64,000 nt of DNA from Pseudomonas mosselii (GCF_005796105.1 NZ_VAUO01000002.1:620001-684000); one strand, 5' to 3'. Positions 28,633-38,417 are shown, numbered from the stretch's first letter. Numbers and translations: made by a program. The notes: generated by a model not told the origin, from the letters alone.

Positions 28633-28961
28633 CCTGTAGGAGATCACCCAGCCCTTTGGGCTGCGCTGTCGCGCAGAGAACTGATTTCGCAAGCGCTCCG
28701 CGTACCCTGTGGGAGCGGCGGTTCGGCGCCCCGACTTGCCCGCGAAGCAGGCGACTCGGTGGATGGCACCGGCTTTGCCGGTGTTCGCGGGCAAGCCCGC
28801 TCCCACAGATTCCTTCTAAATCAACAAGTTATGTGTATTTCTATGAGGGAGGCCTTGTGCCGCGATGGGCTGCGAAGAAGCCCCAAGATCTCTGCAAGAG
28901 CAGCAAATTTGGGGGCTGCTTTGCAGCCCATCGCGACACAAGGCCGCTCCTATGTACAGGG
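28633..28961 (+). repeat. Composite REP element, copy B
   Basis: The element contains all parts described for copy A: the CAGCCCTTTGGGCTG hairpin, the inverted REP pair with the CACCGGC/GCCGGTG centre, the linker TAAATCAACAAGTTATGTGT and a long outer palindrome with CACAAGGCCGCTCCTA. The first REP has an altered arm (GCGGCGGTTCGGCGCCCCGA), shared only with copy C. It fills the convergent gap between the polyamine-binding gene and prfC; nothing else is seen there. Confidence 0.9.
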
Positions 28962-28974
28962 ACCGCGCTGGCTG

Positions 28975-30558
<1,584 letters not shown>

Positions 30559-31051
30559 GGGAAATCGCCTGACTGGGGGATTAAAAAGGGGCGATATCAT
30601 ACCTGAGTTTGGGCCTGGACCAAAATCGGCTGAACCAGCGCCTACAGGCCCAGCCCTGCGCAGTGTCCGCGAAAGGGCCGGCACAGCTACGTCTAGACGC
30701 AGCAAACAATTGCTTTATCACGACAAAAGGCTACAGGACAGGTATTTCAACGCCTACAGAGCATTAACCCGATGTTTTTTCTCGCCAATTTTATCAGGCA
30801 CCAGTGATTGACACTGGCCAAATGCCGCCTCAGATGGGAACCTTTACGCCCACGGAGACGTCCACTCCCCTGCAACCCGCTTCGGTTGGGGATTGGTTTC
30901 ATCAGCATTTTCGGGCCCGACGGGGTTCGGCTCATGGCGTGATCGCGGCGTTCAACCTGCCTCACGCTGCTACTCGCGCTCACACTACCCGCCGCCAGGA
31001 ATGGCCGGCCACACGGGGGTGCGGGCGCCGACTACAAGAAGGAGTCCGCCT
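30559..31051. other. Long intergenic region prfC / osmoprotectant operon
   Basis: This 493-bp stretch holds no gene that I can support. It contains the inverted repeat with TTGACA described separately. A possible hairpin CCCC-TGC-AACC...GGTTGGGG lies at 30867-30891. The distance from the TTGACA box to the first start codon suggests a 5' leader of about 210 bases. The prfC promoter must lie in the left part. Confidence 0.5.
30801..30817. promoter_or_regulatory. Candidate operator overlapping a -35 box
   Basis: CCAGTG and CACTGG form a perfect inverted repeat with a five-base spacer. The centre contains a consensus -35 box TTGACA (30808-30813). The matching -10 (CAGATG, 17 bp later) is poor, as expected for a regulated promoter. 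It lies about 235 bp upstream of the osmoprotectant transporter. Which regulator binds is unknown. Confidence 0.45.
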
Positions 31052-31765
31052 GTGGCAACACGCTACGGTAAAGGGCTGTTGGGATGGGCCGCCGTGCTCG
31101 TCATCCTGGCCCTGCTGGTCCACTGGATCGGCATCGACACAATCGCGCGTTATCGCGACGATCTTGGGTTCTACCTGCAAGCGCACCTGGTACTGGTGCT
31201 GGCTTCGATGGCGGCGGCGCTGGCCGTAGGCATCCCTGCCGGCATTGCCTTGAGTCGACCGCACCGGGTCGACAAAGCCGAGCGCTTCATGCAGTTCTTC
31301 AACGTTGGCAACACCATTCCTCCCCTGGCCGTCCTGGCCATCGCCCTGAGTGTCCTGGGCATCGGCGCGGGCCCGGCGATCTTCGCGCTGTTCCTCGCCT
31401 CCCTGCTGCCGATCGTGCGCAACACCTATGAGGGCCTGAAAAACGTCCCTGCCTCGCTCAAGGAAGCCGCCACCGGCATCGGCATGACCCCGCGCCAGCA
31501 ACTGTGGCAGGTAGAGCTGCCCAATGCCGTGCCGATCATCGTCGGCGGTGTGCGAGTGGCCCTGGCGCTGAATGTGGGCACCGCGCCCCTGGCGTTCCTG
31601 ATCGGCGCCAACAGCCTGGGCAGCCTGATTTTCCCCGGCATCGCCCTTAACAACCAACCACAGTTGCTGCTGGGGGCCGCCTGTACGGCATTGCTCGCCC
31701 TGGCACTGGATGCGTTGGTGAGTTTCTCCAGCAAGCGCTGGCTGGAACGTGGCCTGGCCCAATAA
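31052..31765 (+). CDS. Quaternary-amine ABC transporter permease (1)
   Basis: This 237-aa inner-membrane subunit is of the OpuCB/YehW type. The conserved permease loop LKNVPASLKEAATGIGMTPR carries the EAA motif, and five to six hydrophobic segments are seen. The start is GTG at 31052, preceded by AAGGAG seven bases upstream; upstream residues in the frame are not family-like. It begins a four-gene operon (permease, binding protein, permease, ATPase), the standard layout for glycine betaine, choline or carnitine uptake under osmotic stress. Confidence 0.9.
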   Translation: MATRYGKGLLGWAAVLVILALLVHWIGIDTIARYRDDLGFYLQAHLVLVLASMAAALAVGIPAGIALSRPHRVDKAERFMQFFNVGNTIPPLAVLAIALSVLGIGAGPAIFALFLASLLPIVRNTYEGLKNVPASLKEAATGIGMTPRQQLWQVELPNAVPIIVGGVRVALALNVGTAPLAFLIGANSLGSLIFPGIALNNQPQLLLGAACTALLALALDALVSFSSKRWLERGLAQ

Positions 31766-31778
31766 AGAAGAGGCACCC

Positions 31779-32693
31779 ATGAAAAAGACAATCGCCTTGC
31801 TGCTGGGCGCGGCCCTGCTGTGCGCAGGGTTTGCCCAAGCCGCAGAAAAACCCCTGATCCGCATCGGCGCACGGGTGTTCACCGAACAGACCGTGTTGGC
31901 CGAAATCACCGCTCAATACCTGCGCGCCAACGGCTTCGAGGTGCAGGTGACCAGCGGCCTTGGCAGCAACATCGCGCGCCAAGCCCAGGAAACCGGTCAG
32001 CTCGACCTGATGTGGGAGTACACCGGGGTGTCGCTGGTCTCGTACAACCACGTCGATGAACGCATGCCCAGCGCCGAGGCCACCTACGCCAAGGTCAAGG
32101 CACTGGATGCGAAGAAGGGCCTGGTCTGGCTGACCCCATCGAAGTTCAGCAATACCTATGCCCTGGGTCTGCCCCACCAGGTCGCCGAGGCTTATCCACA
32201 GGTCAACACCATCAGCGACCTCAATCAGGTGCTGCGTGACGAACGTTCGCGCAATCACCTGCTCGCACTGGATACCGAGTTTGCCAATCGCCCCGATGGC
32301 CTGGTCGGCCTCAAGGCGATGTACGACCTGCAAGTCGGCCGCCCGAACATCCGCCAGATGGATGCCGGCTTGGTCTACACCGCAATGCGCAACAATCAGG
32401 TGTTCGCAGGGCTGGTCTACACCACCGACGGGCGCCTGAACGCGTTCAACCTCAAGCTGCTCGAAGACGACAAACACTACTTCCCCGACTACACCGCAGC
32501 GCCGGTGGTACGCAAGCCTGTGCTCGACGCCAACCCGCAACTGGCGGGCCTGCTCAAGCCGCTGGCCGAACAGCTCGATGACCAGACCATGCGCACGCTC
32601 AACGCCAAGGTCGATGTCGAGCATCAGAACCCGACCGCCGTGGCGGCCGCCTTTCTGCGCGAGCACCCTCTGACCCGCGAGGTACAGCCATGA
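31779..32693 (+). CDS. Periplasmic quaternary-amine binding protein (OsmF/OpuCC-like)
   Basis: The 304-aa protein has a signal peptide ending GFAQA and the OpuAC domain starting KPLIRIGARVFTEQTVLAEI. Typical segments are GLGSNIARQAQETGQLDLMW and EYTGVSLVSYN. Such proteins capture glycine betaine or related compounds for the flanking permeases. The ATG at 31779 is 14 bp after the first permease, and the stop overlaps the second permease start by four bases (ATGA). Ligand identity is inferred from the family only. Confidence 0.9.
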   Translation: MKKTIALLLGAALLCAGFAQAAEKPLIRIGARVFTEQTVLAEITAQYLRANGFEVQVTSGLGSNIARQAQETGQLDLMWEYTGVSLVSYNHVDERMPSAEATYAKVKALDAKKGLVWLTPSKFSNTYALGLPHQVAEAYPQVNTISDLNQVLRDERSRNHLLALDTEFANRPDGLVGLKAMYDLQVGRPNIRQMDAGLVYTAMRNNQVFAGLVYTTDGRLNAFNLKLLEDDKHYFPDYTAAPVVRKPVLDANPQLAGLLKPLAEQLDDQTMRTLNAKVDVEHQNPTAVAAAFLREHPLTREVQP

Positions 32694-33343
32694 ACATGCT
32701 CGACACCTTCGCCCACCTCGACTGGGCTCAGGTCCTGCAACTGACCGGGCAGCACGTGGCCCTGGTGGGTATCGCGGTGGGCCTGGCGATCATCGTCGGC
32801 GTGCCGCTGGGCATCCTGATGACCCGCTTCCCCGCCGTGGCTGGCCCCTTGCAAGCCAGCGCCACGGTGCTGCTGACGATCCCGTCGATCGCCCTGTTCG
32901 GCCTGCTGCTACCGTTCTACAGCAAGTTCGGCCAAGGCCTTGGGCCGTTGCCGGCGATCACCGCGGTGTTCCTTTATTCACTGTTGCCGATCCTGCGCAA
33001 CACCTACCTGGCCTTGACCAGCGTCGAACCCGGCATTCGCGAAGCCGCCCGAGGCATCGGCATGACCTTCGGCCAGCGCCTGCGCATGGTCGAGCTACCC
33101 ATCGCGGTGCCGGTGATCCTCGCCGGCGTGCGTACTGCGGTGGTGATGAACATCGGCGTGATGACCATCGCCGCGACCATCGGCGCCGGCGGGCTTGGCG
33201 TACTCATCCTCACCTCCATCAGCCGTAGCGACATGTCGATGCTGCTGGTCGGCGCTGTGCTGGTCAGCCTGCTGGCGATCATCGCCGACCTCATCCTGCA
33301 AACCCTGCAACGTGCCCTGACTCCACAAGGACTGCGCCCATGA
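32690..33343 (+). CDS. Quaternary-amine ABC transporter permease (2)
   Basis: The second membrane subunit has 217 aa and the EAA-type loop TSVEPGIREAARGIGMTFGQ. The N-terminal segment GVPLGILMTRFPAVAGPL and the GAGGLGVLI motif are family features. It overlaps the binding-protein gene by four bases, and its stop overlaps the ATPase start, so all are translationally coupled. Confidence 0.92.
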   Translation: MNMLDTFAHLDWAQVLQLTGQHVALVGIAVGLAIIVGVPLGILMTRFPAVAGPLQASATVLLTIPSIALFGLLLPFYSKFGQGLGPLPAITAVFLYSLLPILRNTYLALTSVEPGIREAARGIGMTFGQRLRMVELPIAVPVILAGVRTAVVMNIGVMTIAATIGAGGLGVLILTSISRSDMSMLLVGAVLVSLLAIIADLILQTLQRALTPQGLRP

Positions 33344-34497
33344 TCGAACTGAAGAACCTCAGCAAGACCTTCAACGTCAACGGCAAGGACGTCAAAGCCG
33401 TCGACTCGGTAAGTCTCACCGTCAACGAAGGCGAGATCTGCGTGTTCCTCGGCCCCTCCGGCTGCGGCAAGAGCACCACGCTGAAGATGATCAATCGCCT
33501 AATCGCCCCCACCAGCGGCCAGGTGTTCATCAACGGCGAGGACACCAACGCGCTGGACGAGGTCACCCTGCGCCGCCACATCGGCTACGTGATCCAGCAG
33601 ATCGGCCTGTTCCCCAACATGACCATCGAGGAGAACATCACCGTGGTCCCGCGCCTGCTGGGTTGGGACAAGCAGAAATGCCGCGAGCGGGCTCGCGAGC
33701 TGATGCACATGATCAAGCTCGAACCCAAGCAGTACCTGCAACGCTACCCACGCGAGCTGTCCGGTGGGCAGCAGCAGCGCATCGGCGTGATCCGCGCGCT
33801 GGCGGCCGAAGCGCCGGTACTGCTGATGGACGAGCCGTTCGGTGCGGTGGACCCGATCAACCGCGAGCTGATCCAGCACGAATTCTTCGAGATGCAGCGG
33901 GCACTGAACAAGACCGTGATCATGGTCAGCCACGACATCGACGAGGCCATCAAGCTGGGTGACAAGATCGCCATCTTCCGTGCCGGCAAGCTGCTTCAGC
34001 TGGATCATCCAGACACCTTGCTGGCCCATCCGGTGGATGATTTCGTCAGCAACTTCGTCGGCCAGGACAGCACCTTGAAACGCCTGCTGCTGGTACGCGC
34101 CGAAGATGCTGCGGACAACGCCCCGTCGGTCAGCCCCGAGACGCCGGTCAGCGATGCACTGGAGCTGCTGGATGAACATGACCGCCGCTACGTGGTAGTG
34201 ACCGATGCGCAGAACAAGGCACTGGGGTATGTGCGCCGGCGCGACATGCACCGCCAGCAAGGTAGTTGCGCGGACTTCCTGCGCAACTTCAATGCCACCG
34301 CTGCGCATGACGAGCACCTGCGCATCCTGCTGTCGCGGATGTACGAGTTCAACCGCGCGTGGTTGCCGGTGCTCGATGCTGAGCAAGTGTTCCTCGGCGA
34401 AGTGACCCAGGAGTCGATTGCCGCCTATCTGAGTTCAGGGCGCTCGCGCGGAGCCAAGAGCTCCATCGTGTCGCCCGCCGAGGCACTGGCCTCCTGA
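33340..34497 (+). CDS. Quaternary-amine ABC transporter ATPase with tandem CBS domains
   Basis: The 385-aa ATPase has Walker A GPSGCGKST, signature LSGGQQQRIG and Walker B VLLMDEPFGAVDP. After about residue 260 it carries a CBS pair (SPETPVSDALELLDEHDRRY and HDEHLRILLSRMYEFNRAWL). In OpuA/OpuC-type transporters CBS domains sense ionic strength or second messengers, so this subunit probably gates uptake by osmotic state. It is the last gene of the operon and is followed by the 592-bp speC leader region. Confidence 0.94.
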   Translation: MIELKNLSKTFNVNGKDVKAVDSVSLTVNEGEICVFLGPSGCGKSTTLKMINRLIAPTSGQVFINGEDTNALDEVTLRRHIGYVIQQIGLFPNMTIEENITVVPRLLGWDKQKCRERARELMHMIKLEPKQYLQRYPRELSGGQQQRIGVIRALAAEAPVLLMDEPFGAVDPINRELIQHEFFEMQRALNKTVIMVSHDIDEAIKLGDKIAIFRAGKLLQLDHPDTLLAHPVDDFVSNFVGQDSTLKRLLLVRAEDAADNAPSVSPETPVSDALELLDEHDRRYVVVTDAQNKALGYVRRRDMHRQQGSCADFLRNFNATAAHDEHLRILLSRMYEFNRAWLPVLDAEQVFLGEVTQESIAAYLSSGRSRGAKSSIVSPAEALAS

Positions 34498-34700
34498 CTG
34501 GGGCCTGTCCGGGAGCACGGAGGCTCCTGGCGAGGCCAACCGCTGGCGATGCAGCTGGAAATCGACGATTCCGCCCGTCGGTAACAAAAAATTTATGCAC
34601 GCTTCATTGCACGCCAGTACCAGAAAAACGTGGCCATAAATATGAACACTTGCGCCCTGTAGCGAGGCACGCACGCCCCCATGCTGTGCCACCTGATGCC

Positions 34701-34726
34701 TATGGGAGCGGGCTTGCCCGCACAGG
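34701..34726. repeat. Single REP element
   Basis: GGGAGCGGGCTTGCCCGCAC lies after the osmoprotectant ATPase gene, within the gene-free stretch 34498-34809. Apart from this REP, I see nothing recognisable in 34498-34809 except the presumed speC promoter, which I cannot locate with confidence. Confidence 0.7.
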
Positions 34727-34809
34727 CGCCAATGCGCTCTATTCCACAATATTTAACGCTTGCAACATGCCTGGGAACATCTGCCGGTCACACGAGTCGG
34801 TTATTCAGA

Positions 34810-34929
34810 ATGCTGGTGGCCGATCCGCGACGAACGCGCCCGGATTACCTGTTGATCTTGCTGTCTTCACGCCCTAAAGTGCGCGCCGAACGTCCATGCT
34901 GGAAACGATCCATCCGGCTCAAGTACTGA
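34810..34929 (+). CDS. Candidate speC leader peptide (39 aa, Arg/Lys-rich)
   Basis: A 40-codon frame encodes MLVADPRRTRPDYLLILLSS followed by RPKVRAERPCWKRSIRLKY. It holds eight Arg and three Lys in 39 residues; Arg7 and Arg8 use tandem CGA, a rare codon that is slow to decode. The stop is 161 bp upstream of the ornithine decarboxylase start, and only four bases separate it from a segment that pairs back to its own codons 15-20. This is the arrangement of a leader ORF such as SpeFL, which regulates speF in enterobacteria. The weak point is the start: no good ribosome-binding site precedes ATG 34810, and an in-frame ATG at 34732 would give 65 aa. I rate it a real regulatory ORF on structural grounds. 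Confidence 0.6.
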   Translation: MLVADPRRTRPDYLLILLSSRPKVRAERPCWKRSIRLKY

Positions 34930-34948
34930 CGACGAGACAGCAAGGTCA
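34853..34948 (+). promoter_or_regulatory. Candidate antiterminator: 15-bp pairing within the speC leader
   Basis: Bases 34853-34867 (inside the leader ORF) can pair without interruption with 34934-34948 (just after its stop): 13 Watson-Crick pairs and two G-U pairs. The second segment includes AAGGTCA, the 5' arm of the downstream hairpin, so the two structures exclude each other. A ribosome at the ORF end would cover 34934-34942 and decide which one forms. Confidence 0.6.
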
Positions 34949-34983
34949 CCCGCCGCCGCTTCACAGGCACGGTTGACCTTTTT
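34942..34983 (+). terminator. Candidate attenuator hairpin upstream of speC
   Basis: AAGGTCA (34942-34948) pairs with TGACCTT (34974-34980). After one mismatch, CCG (34950-34952) pairs with CGG (34970-34972), and GCC (34955-34957) can pair with GGC (34966-34968). A run of five T bases (34979-34983) ends the structure, as in a Rho-independent terminator. It sits between the leader ORF and speC and competes with the upstream pairing. The TTGACC inside the 3' arm could also be read as a -35 box, but no -10 follows. Confidence 0.55.
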
Positions 34984-35089
34984 GCTTTCGGCGACATGCC
35001 TTGGGAAGTAGGCGAACCAAAGTGGGGATACGGAGGGCGTTCAGTTTGCAGCCACTTATCTTTTCAGTTTGCCCATGGAGCCCTTGAGC

Positions 35090-36253
35090 ATGTCGATCCA
35101 GGTCGAAGACTATTTCGCGCGTGACACCTTCCAGAAAATGAAGGCGTTCGCCGACAAGCAGGAAACCCCGTTCGTACTCATCGACACCCAGATGATCAGC
35201 CAGGCGTATGACGACCTGCGCGCAGGGTTCGAATTCGCCAAGGTCTACTACGCGGTCAAGGCCAACCCGGCAGTCGAGATCATCGACCTGCTGAAGGACA
35301 AGGGTTCGAGCTTCGACATCGCCTCGATCTACGAGCTGGACAAGGTGATGGGCCGTGGTGTCAGCGCCGACCGCATCAGCTACGGCAACACCATCAAGAA
35401 GTCCAAGGACATCCGTTACTTCTACGAGAAAGGTGTGCGCCTGTACGCCACCGACTCCGAAGCCGACCTGCGCAACATTGCCAAGGCTGCGCCGGGCTCG
35501 AAAGTCTACGTACGTATCCTCACCGAAGGCTCCACCACTGCAGACTGGCCCCTGTCGCGTAAATTCGGCTGCCAGACCGACATGGCCATGGACCTGCTGA
35601 TCCTCGCCCGCGACCTGGGCCTGGTGCCGTACGGCATTTCCTTCCACGTAGGTTCGCAACAACGCGACATCAGCGTGTGGGACGCCGCCATCGCCAAGGT
35701 GAAGGTGATCTTCGAGCGCCTCAAGGAAGAAGACGGCATCGAGCTGAAGCTGATCAACATGGGTGGCGGCTTCCCGGCCAACTACATCACCCGCACCAAC
35801 AGCCTGGAAACCTACGCTGAAGAGATCATTCGCTTCCTGAAGGAAGACTTCGGCGACGACCTGCCGGAAATCATCCTGGAGCCCGGCCGTTCGCTGATCG
35901 CCAACGCCGGTATCCTGGTCAGCGAAGTGGTGCTGGTGGCACGTAAGTCGCGCACCGCCGTCGAGCGCTGGATCTACACCGACGTGGGCAAGTTCTCCGG
36001 CCTGATCGAAACCATGGACGAGTCCATCAAGTTCCCGATCTGGACCGAGAAGAAAGGCGAAGCCGAAGAAGTGGTCATCGCCGGCCCAACCTGCGACAGC
36101 GCCGACATCATGTACGAGCACTACAAGTATGGCCTGCCGCTGAACCTGGCCATCGGCGACCGCCTGTACTGGCTGTCCACCGGCGCCTACACCACCAGCT
36201 ACAGCGCAGTGGAGTTCAACGGCTTCCCGCCGCTGAAGGCTTACTACCTGTAA
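35090..36253 (+). CDS. speC: Ornithine decarboxylase (alanine racemase-fold type)
   Basis: SpeC converts ornithine to putrescine with PLP, the first step of polyamine synthesis. The 387-aa protein belongs to the fold III (eukaryotic/alphaproteobacterial-like) group. The PLP lysine is Lys57 in YYAVKANP; the catalytic cysteine is Cys335 in GPTCDSADIMYE, and the HVGSQQ and EPGRSLIANAG motifs are present. The ATG at 35090 follows GGAG by nine bases. It stands alone, with a 592-bp leader in front and a clear terminator behind. The leader appears to contain a peptide-based attenuator, which would let the gene respond to ornithine, arginine or polyamines. Confidence 0.96.
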   Translation: MSIQVEDYFARDTFQKMKAFADKQETPFVLIDTQMISQAYDDLRAGFEFAKVYYAVKANPAVEIIDLLKDKGSSFDIASIYELDKVMGRGVSADRISYGNTIKKSKDIRYFYEKGVRLYATDSEADLRNIAKAAPGSKVYVRILTEGSTTADWPLSRKFGCQTDMAMDLLILARDLGLVPYGISFHVGSQQRDISVWDAAIAKVKVIFERLKEEDGIELKLINMGGGFPANYITRTNSLETYAEEIIRFLKEDFGDDLPEIILEPGRSLIANAGILVSEVVLVARKSRTAVERWIYTDVGKFSGLIETMDESIKFPIWTEKKGEAEEVVIAGPTCDSADIMYEHYKYGLPLNLAIGDRLYWLSTGAYTTSYSAVEFNGFPPLKAYYL

Positions 36254-36259
36254 CGCAAG

Positions 36260-36283
36260 ACGGGGCCGAAAGGCCCCGTTTTC
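36260..36283 (+). terminator. Rho-independent terminator of speC
   Basis: CGGGGCC and GGCCCCG form a tight stem with a GAAA-type loop, followed by TTTTC. It lies 7 bp after the speC stop and faces the convergent gene. Confidence 0.85.
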
Positions 36284-36331
36284 ATATGTGCCATCCTGCA
36301 CTTGCCGACGAAGGACCCCAAAGCCCCCCCT

Positions 36332-36886
36332 TCATGTCTCGGGGGCTTCATACTCGTCGCTATCGATCAGTTCCAGGGTGAAGGTTGTCGCCCCCGCAAA
36401 ATGCGGCTCAAGCAGACGCAGAATGCCAGCCTCACGCTCGGCGATACTGATGGGTACTTCACGGGCCGGATTGATGGCGAACCACTGCCAGTCACGGTCC
36501 ACCTTGCGCCGGCCGCTCACTGCGACCCAACGCGAATCGAGGGATTGCAACTTGACGTAGTGTTGGTTGGGGAAGTCCGGCCCGACCTCTCCCTTGCTGA
36601 AAATGCGCAGGGCCGGACCGGGGGTTGGCAGCAACTCCCTCGAAGCGGTAAGCCCGGCATGCTCGCCCCCAGTGACCTGCTGGCCATCGGCAGTGCGAAA
36701 CTCAAATGCGATTTCGCCCCCAATTGCCGGGTGCTTCAACATCCCGATGTAGAACAGTTCTGGCTCTACCGCCTGGCGCATGACCTCCAGATAGCCCTTG
36801 CGGTTGAAACAGACCGGCCATACTGCACCACCCAGCTCACAGGTCAGACGGCCGCGCAGCCATTTCAGATAAATCGTGTCGCTCAT
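36332..36886 (-). CDS. Uncharacterised conserved protein next to the Sel1 gene
   Basis: I do not recognise the family of this 184-aa soluble protein. It has no signal peptide or membrane segment. It starts MSDTIYLKWLRGRLTCELGG and contains the aromatic-rich stretch DSRWVAVSGRRKVDRDWQWF. The ATG at 36886 is chosen because upstream codons look non-coding. I recall a hypothetical gene at a similar place in P. aeruginosa between speC and the piu genes, which suggests a conserved neighbourhood. Nothing in the sequence shows a catalytic site. Confidence 0.65.
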   Translation of the reverse strand: MSDTIYLKWLRGRLTCELGGAVWPVCFNRKGYLEVMRQAVEPELFYIGMLKHPAIGGEIAFEFRTADGQQVTGGEHAGLTASRELLPTPGPALRIFSKGEVGPDFPNQHYVKLQSLDSRWVAVSGRRKVDRDWQWFAINPAREVPISIAEREAGILRLLEPHFAGATTFTLELIDSDEYEAPET

Positions 36887-36983
36887 GGTCCAGCTCCCGG
36901 TAACGGCCCACATGGCCGACCGCCACGCTAACCAAGACACCGAGGCGGTATAACTGGGAAACACTCCGTCGGCGCGGGGCAGG

Positions 36984-37733
36984 TCATTCCCCGCGCCGTT
37001 CGATCTCCTCGGCGTAGCGCGCCGCGAAGCTCATCAACGTCGGCCCCGCGCCTTGCAGCGTCGCCAGTGCACTGCGCAGAAAGTTGAGGTTGCCGTCCTC
37101 CCGCGCCCTATCGAACCAGGGCGCAGCCTCGGCGATTTCCCCCCGTTCCACCAGCACCAACGCCAGACTGAACATACCGCGAAAGTCCCCACCCTCGGCC
37201 GAGCGCCGATACCAGCGCACGGCCCGCGCTGGACTCGCGGTGGTGGCAATACCCTGCTCCAGGTAGCGTCCATACAAGTTCATCGACTTGGCATGGCCCA
37301 GTTGCGCAGCCTGCTCGTAGCACACCAAGGCCTGCGCCTGGTTGACCGGTACGCCACGCCCGGTAGCCAGTAAGTTACCCAGGTTGTAAAGGCCCCAGTC
37401 CAGGCCCGTATCCGCAGCGATTGCGTAGTGAATCGCCGCCTGTTGCAGATCGACGTCACCGCCCCAGCCATGCTCAAGGCAACGCCCCAGCATGTTATGG
37501 GCCATGGCGCTGCCGGCCGTCGCGGCAATGCTGAACCAGCGCCGGGCAACCTGCTCGTCCTGCTGGATGCCGCGCCCATCGAGCAGGATCTGCCCAAGCA
37601 ACAACTGCGCCTCGACCACCCCCTGGCCTGCCGCCGCCAAGATCGCCTGGGCAGCCTGGCCGGGGCTGTGCTCGAGCATGGCCTTGAGGCCAGCGATATC
37701 CAAGGTCTCTTCACGCCGCAGCGGGTAGGACAT
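36984..37733 (-). CDS. Sel1-repeat (TPR-like) protein
   Basis: The 249-aa protein consists mostly of Sel1-like repeats of about 36 residues, such as GRGIQQDEQVARRWFSIAAT, GVPVNQAQALVCYEQAAQLG and SPARAVRWYRRSAEGGDFRG. These helical repeats form a protein-binding scaffold. No signal peptide is seen. It lies three bases downstream of piuC on the same strand and is probably co-transcribed with it under iron control. A link to siderophore-receptor function is inference from position, as the same pairing occurs in P. aeruginosa (PA4515-PA4516). Confidence 0.85.
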   Translation of the reverse strand: MSYPLRREETLDIAGLKAMLEHSPGQAAQAILAAAGQGVVEAQLLLGQILLDGRGIQQDEQVARRWFSIAATAGSAMAHNMLGRCLEHGWGGDVDLQQAAIHYAIAADTGLDWGLYNLGNLLATGRGVPVNQAQALVCYEQAAQLGHAKSMNLYGRYLEQGIATTASPARAVRWYRRSAEGGDFRGMFSLALVLVERGEIAEAAPWFDRAREDGNLNFLRSALATLQGAGPTLMSFAARYAEEIERRGE

Positions 37734-37736
37734 ACC

Positions 37737-38417
37737 TCAAACCTCCGCCCAGCGGCGCAACAGGTTGTGATAGGTGCCGGTCAGTTGCAGCAGCGACGGA
37801 TGATCCGGTACATCGGCGCTGAGCTGGCGGATGGCGTTGTCCATCCCGAACAGCAGCGTACGTTGGCCATCGTCGCGCACCAGGCTTTGGGTCCAGAAGA
37901 ACGCCGCATAACGCGTACCACGGGTCACCGGATTGACTTTGTGTACGCTGGTCCCTGGGTACAGCACCAGGTCGCCGGCAGCCAGCTTGACCTGTTGCAC
38001 GCCGTAGGTGTCCTGGATCACCAGCTCGCCGCCGTCGTAGCTCTCAGGGTCGCTGAGGAACAGGGTCGAGGACAGGTCGGTGCGCACCCGATCCGGGCTG
38101 CCCTTGGGCTGGCGCAGGGCGTTGTCGATGTGGAAATCGAAATGACCACCCTCGCGGTAGCAGTTGACCAGCGGCGCAAATACCTTGTGCGGCAACGCCG
38201 CCGACATGAACAACGGGTTGCGCCACAGCCGATCGATCAGCGCACTGCCGATCTCCTTGGCCAGGGCATGCGCCTCGGGCAATTGCAGATTGTGCTTGGC
38301 CTTGATCGACTGATAACCGGCGGTTGCCTTGCCATCGGCCCAGTCGGCCTGCTCCAGGGCCTGGCGGATTCGCTGGATTTCGTCAGCGTCGAACAGCCCG
38401 GGAATGTGAAGCAGCAT
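37737..38417 (-). CDS. piuC: Fe(II)/2-oxoglutarate-dependent PKHD-type hydroxylase PiuC
   Basis: PiuC is a 226-aa iron-dependent dioxygenase found beside TonB receptors. The metal triad is His96-x-Asp98 (HFDFHID) with His159 (SVHKV), and Arg169 is placed to bind 2-oxoglutarate. The ATG at 38417 is the family start ([13 protein letters not shown]). The gene is divergent from the siderophore receptor piuA and shares its regulatory region with two Fur-like boxes. The physiological substrate is not known; the family is iron-repressed. Confidence 0.93.
   Translation of the reverse strand: MLLHIPGLFDADEIQRIRQALEQADWADGKATAGYQSIKAKHNLQLPEAHALAKEIGSALIDRLWRNPLFMSAALPHKVFAPLVNCYREGGHFDFHIDNALRQPKGSPDRVRTDLSSTLFLSDPESYDGGELVIQDTYGVQQVKLAAGDLVLYPGTSVHKVNPVTRGTRYAAFFWTQSLVRDDGQRTLLFGMDNAIRQLSADVPDHPSLLQLTGTYHNLLRRWAEV

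Noticed and set aside
28760..28790. A TGGCAC-N5-TTGC match resembling a sigma-54 promoter inside composite REP copies A and B
   Set aside because: It arises from the CACCGGC/GCCGGTG hairpin, is broken in copy C, and points to no gene.
34681..34809. Upstream extension of the speC leader ORF to 34681
   Set aside because: This part crosses a REP element and has no ribosome-binding site, so it is unlikely to be translated.
34971..35000. TTGACC at 34973 as the -35 box of a speC promoter
   Set aside because: No acceptable -10 lies 16-18 bp downstream; the bases fit better as the 3' arm of the attenuator hairpin.
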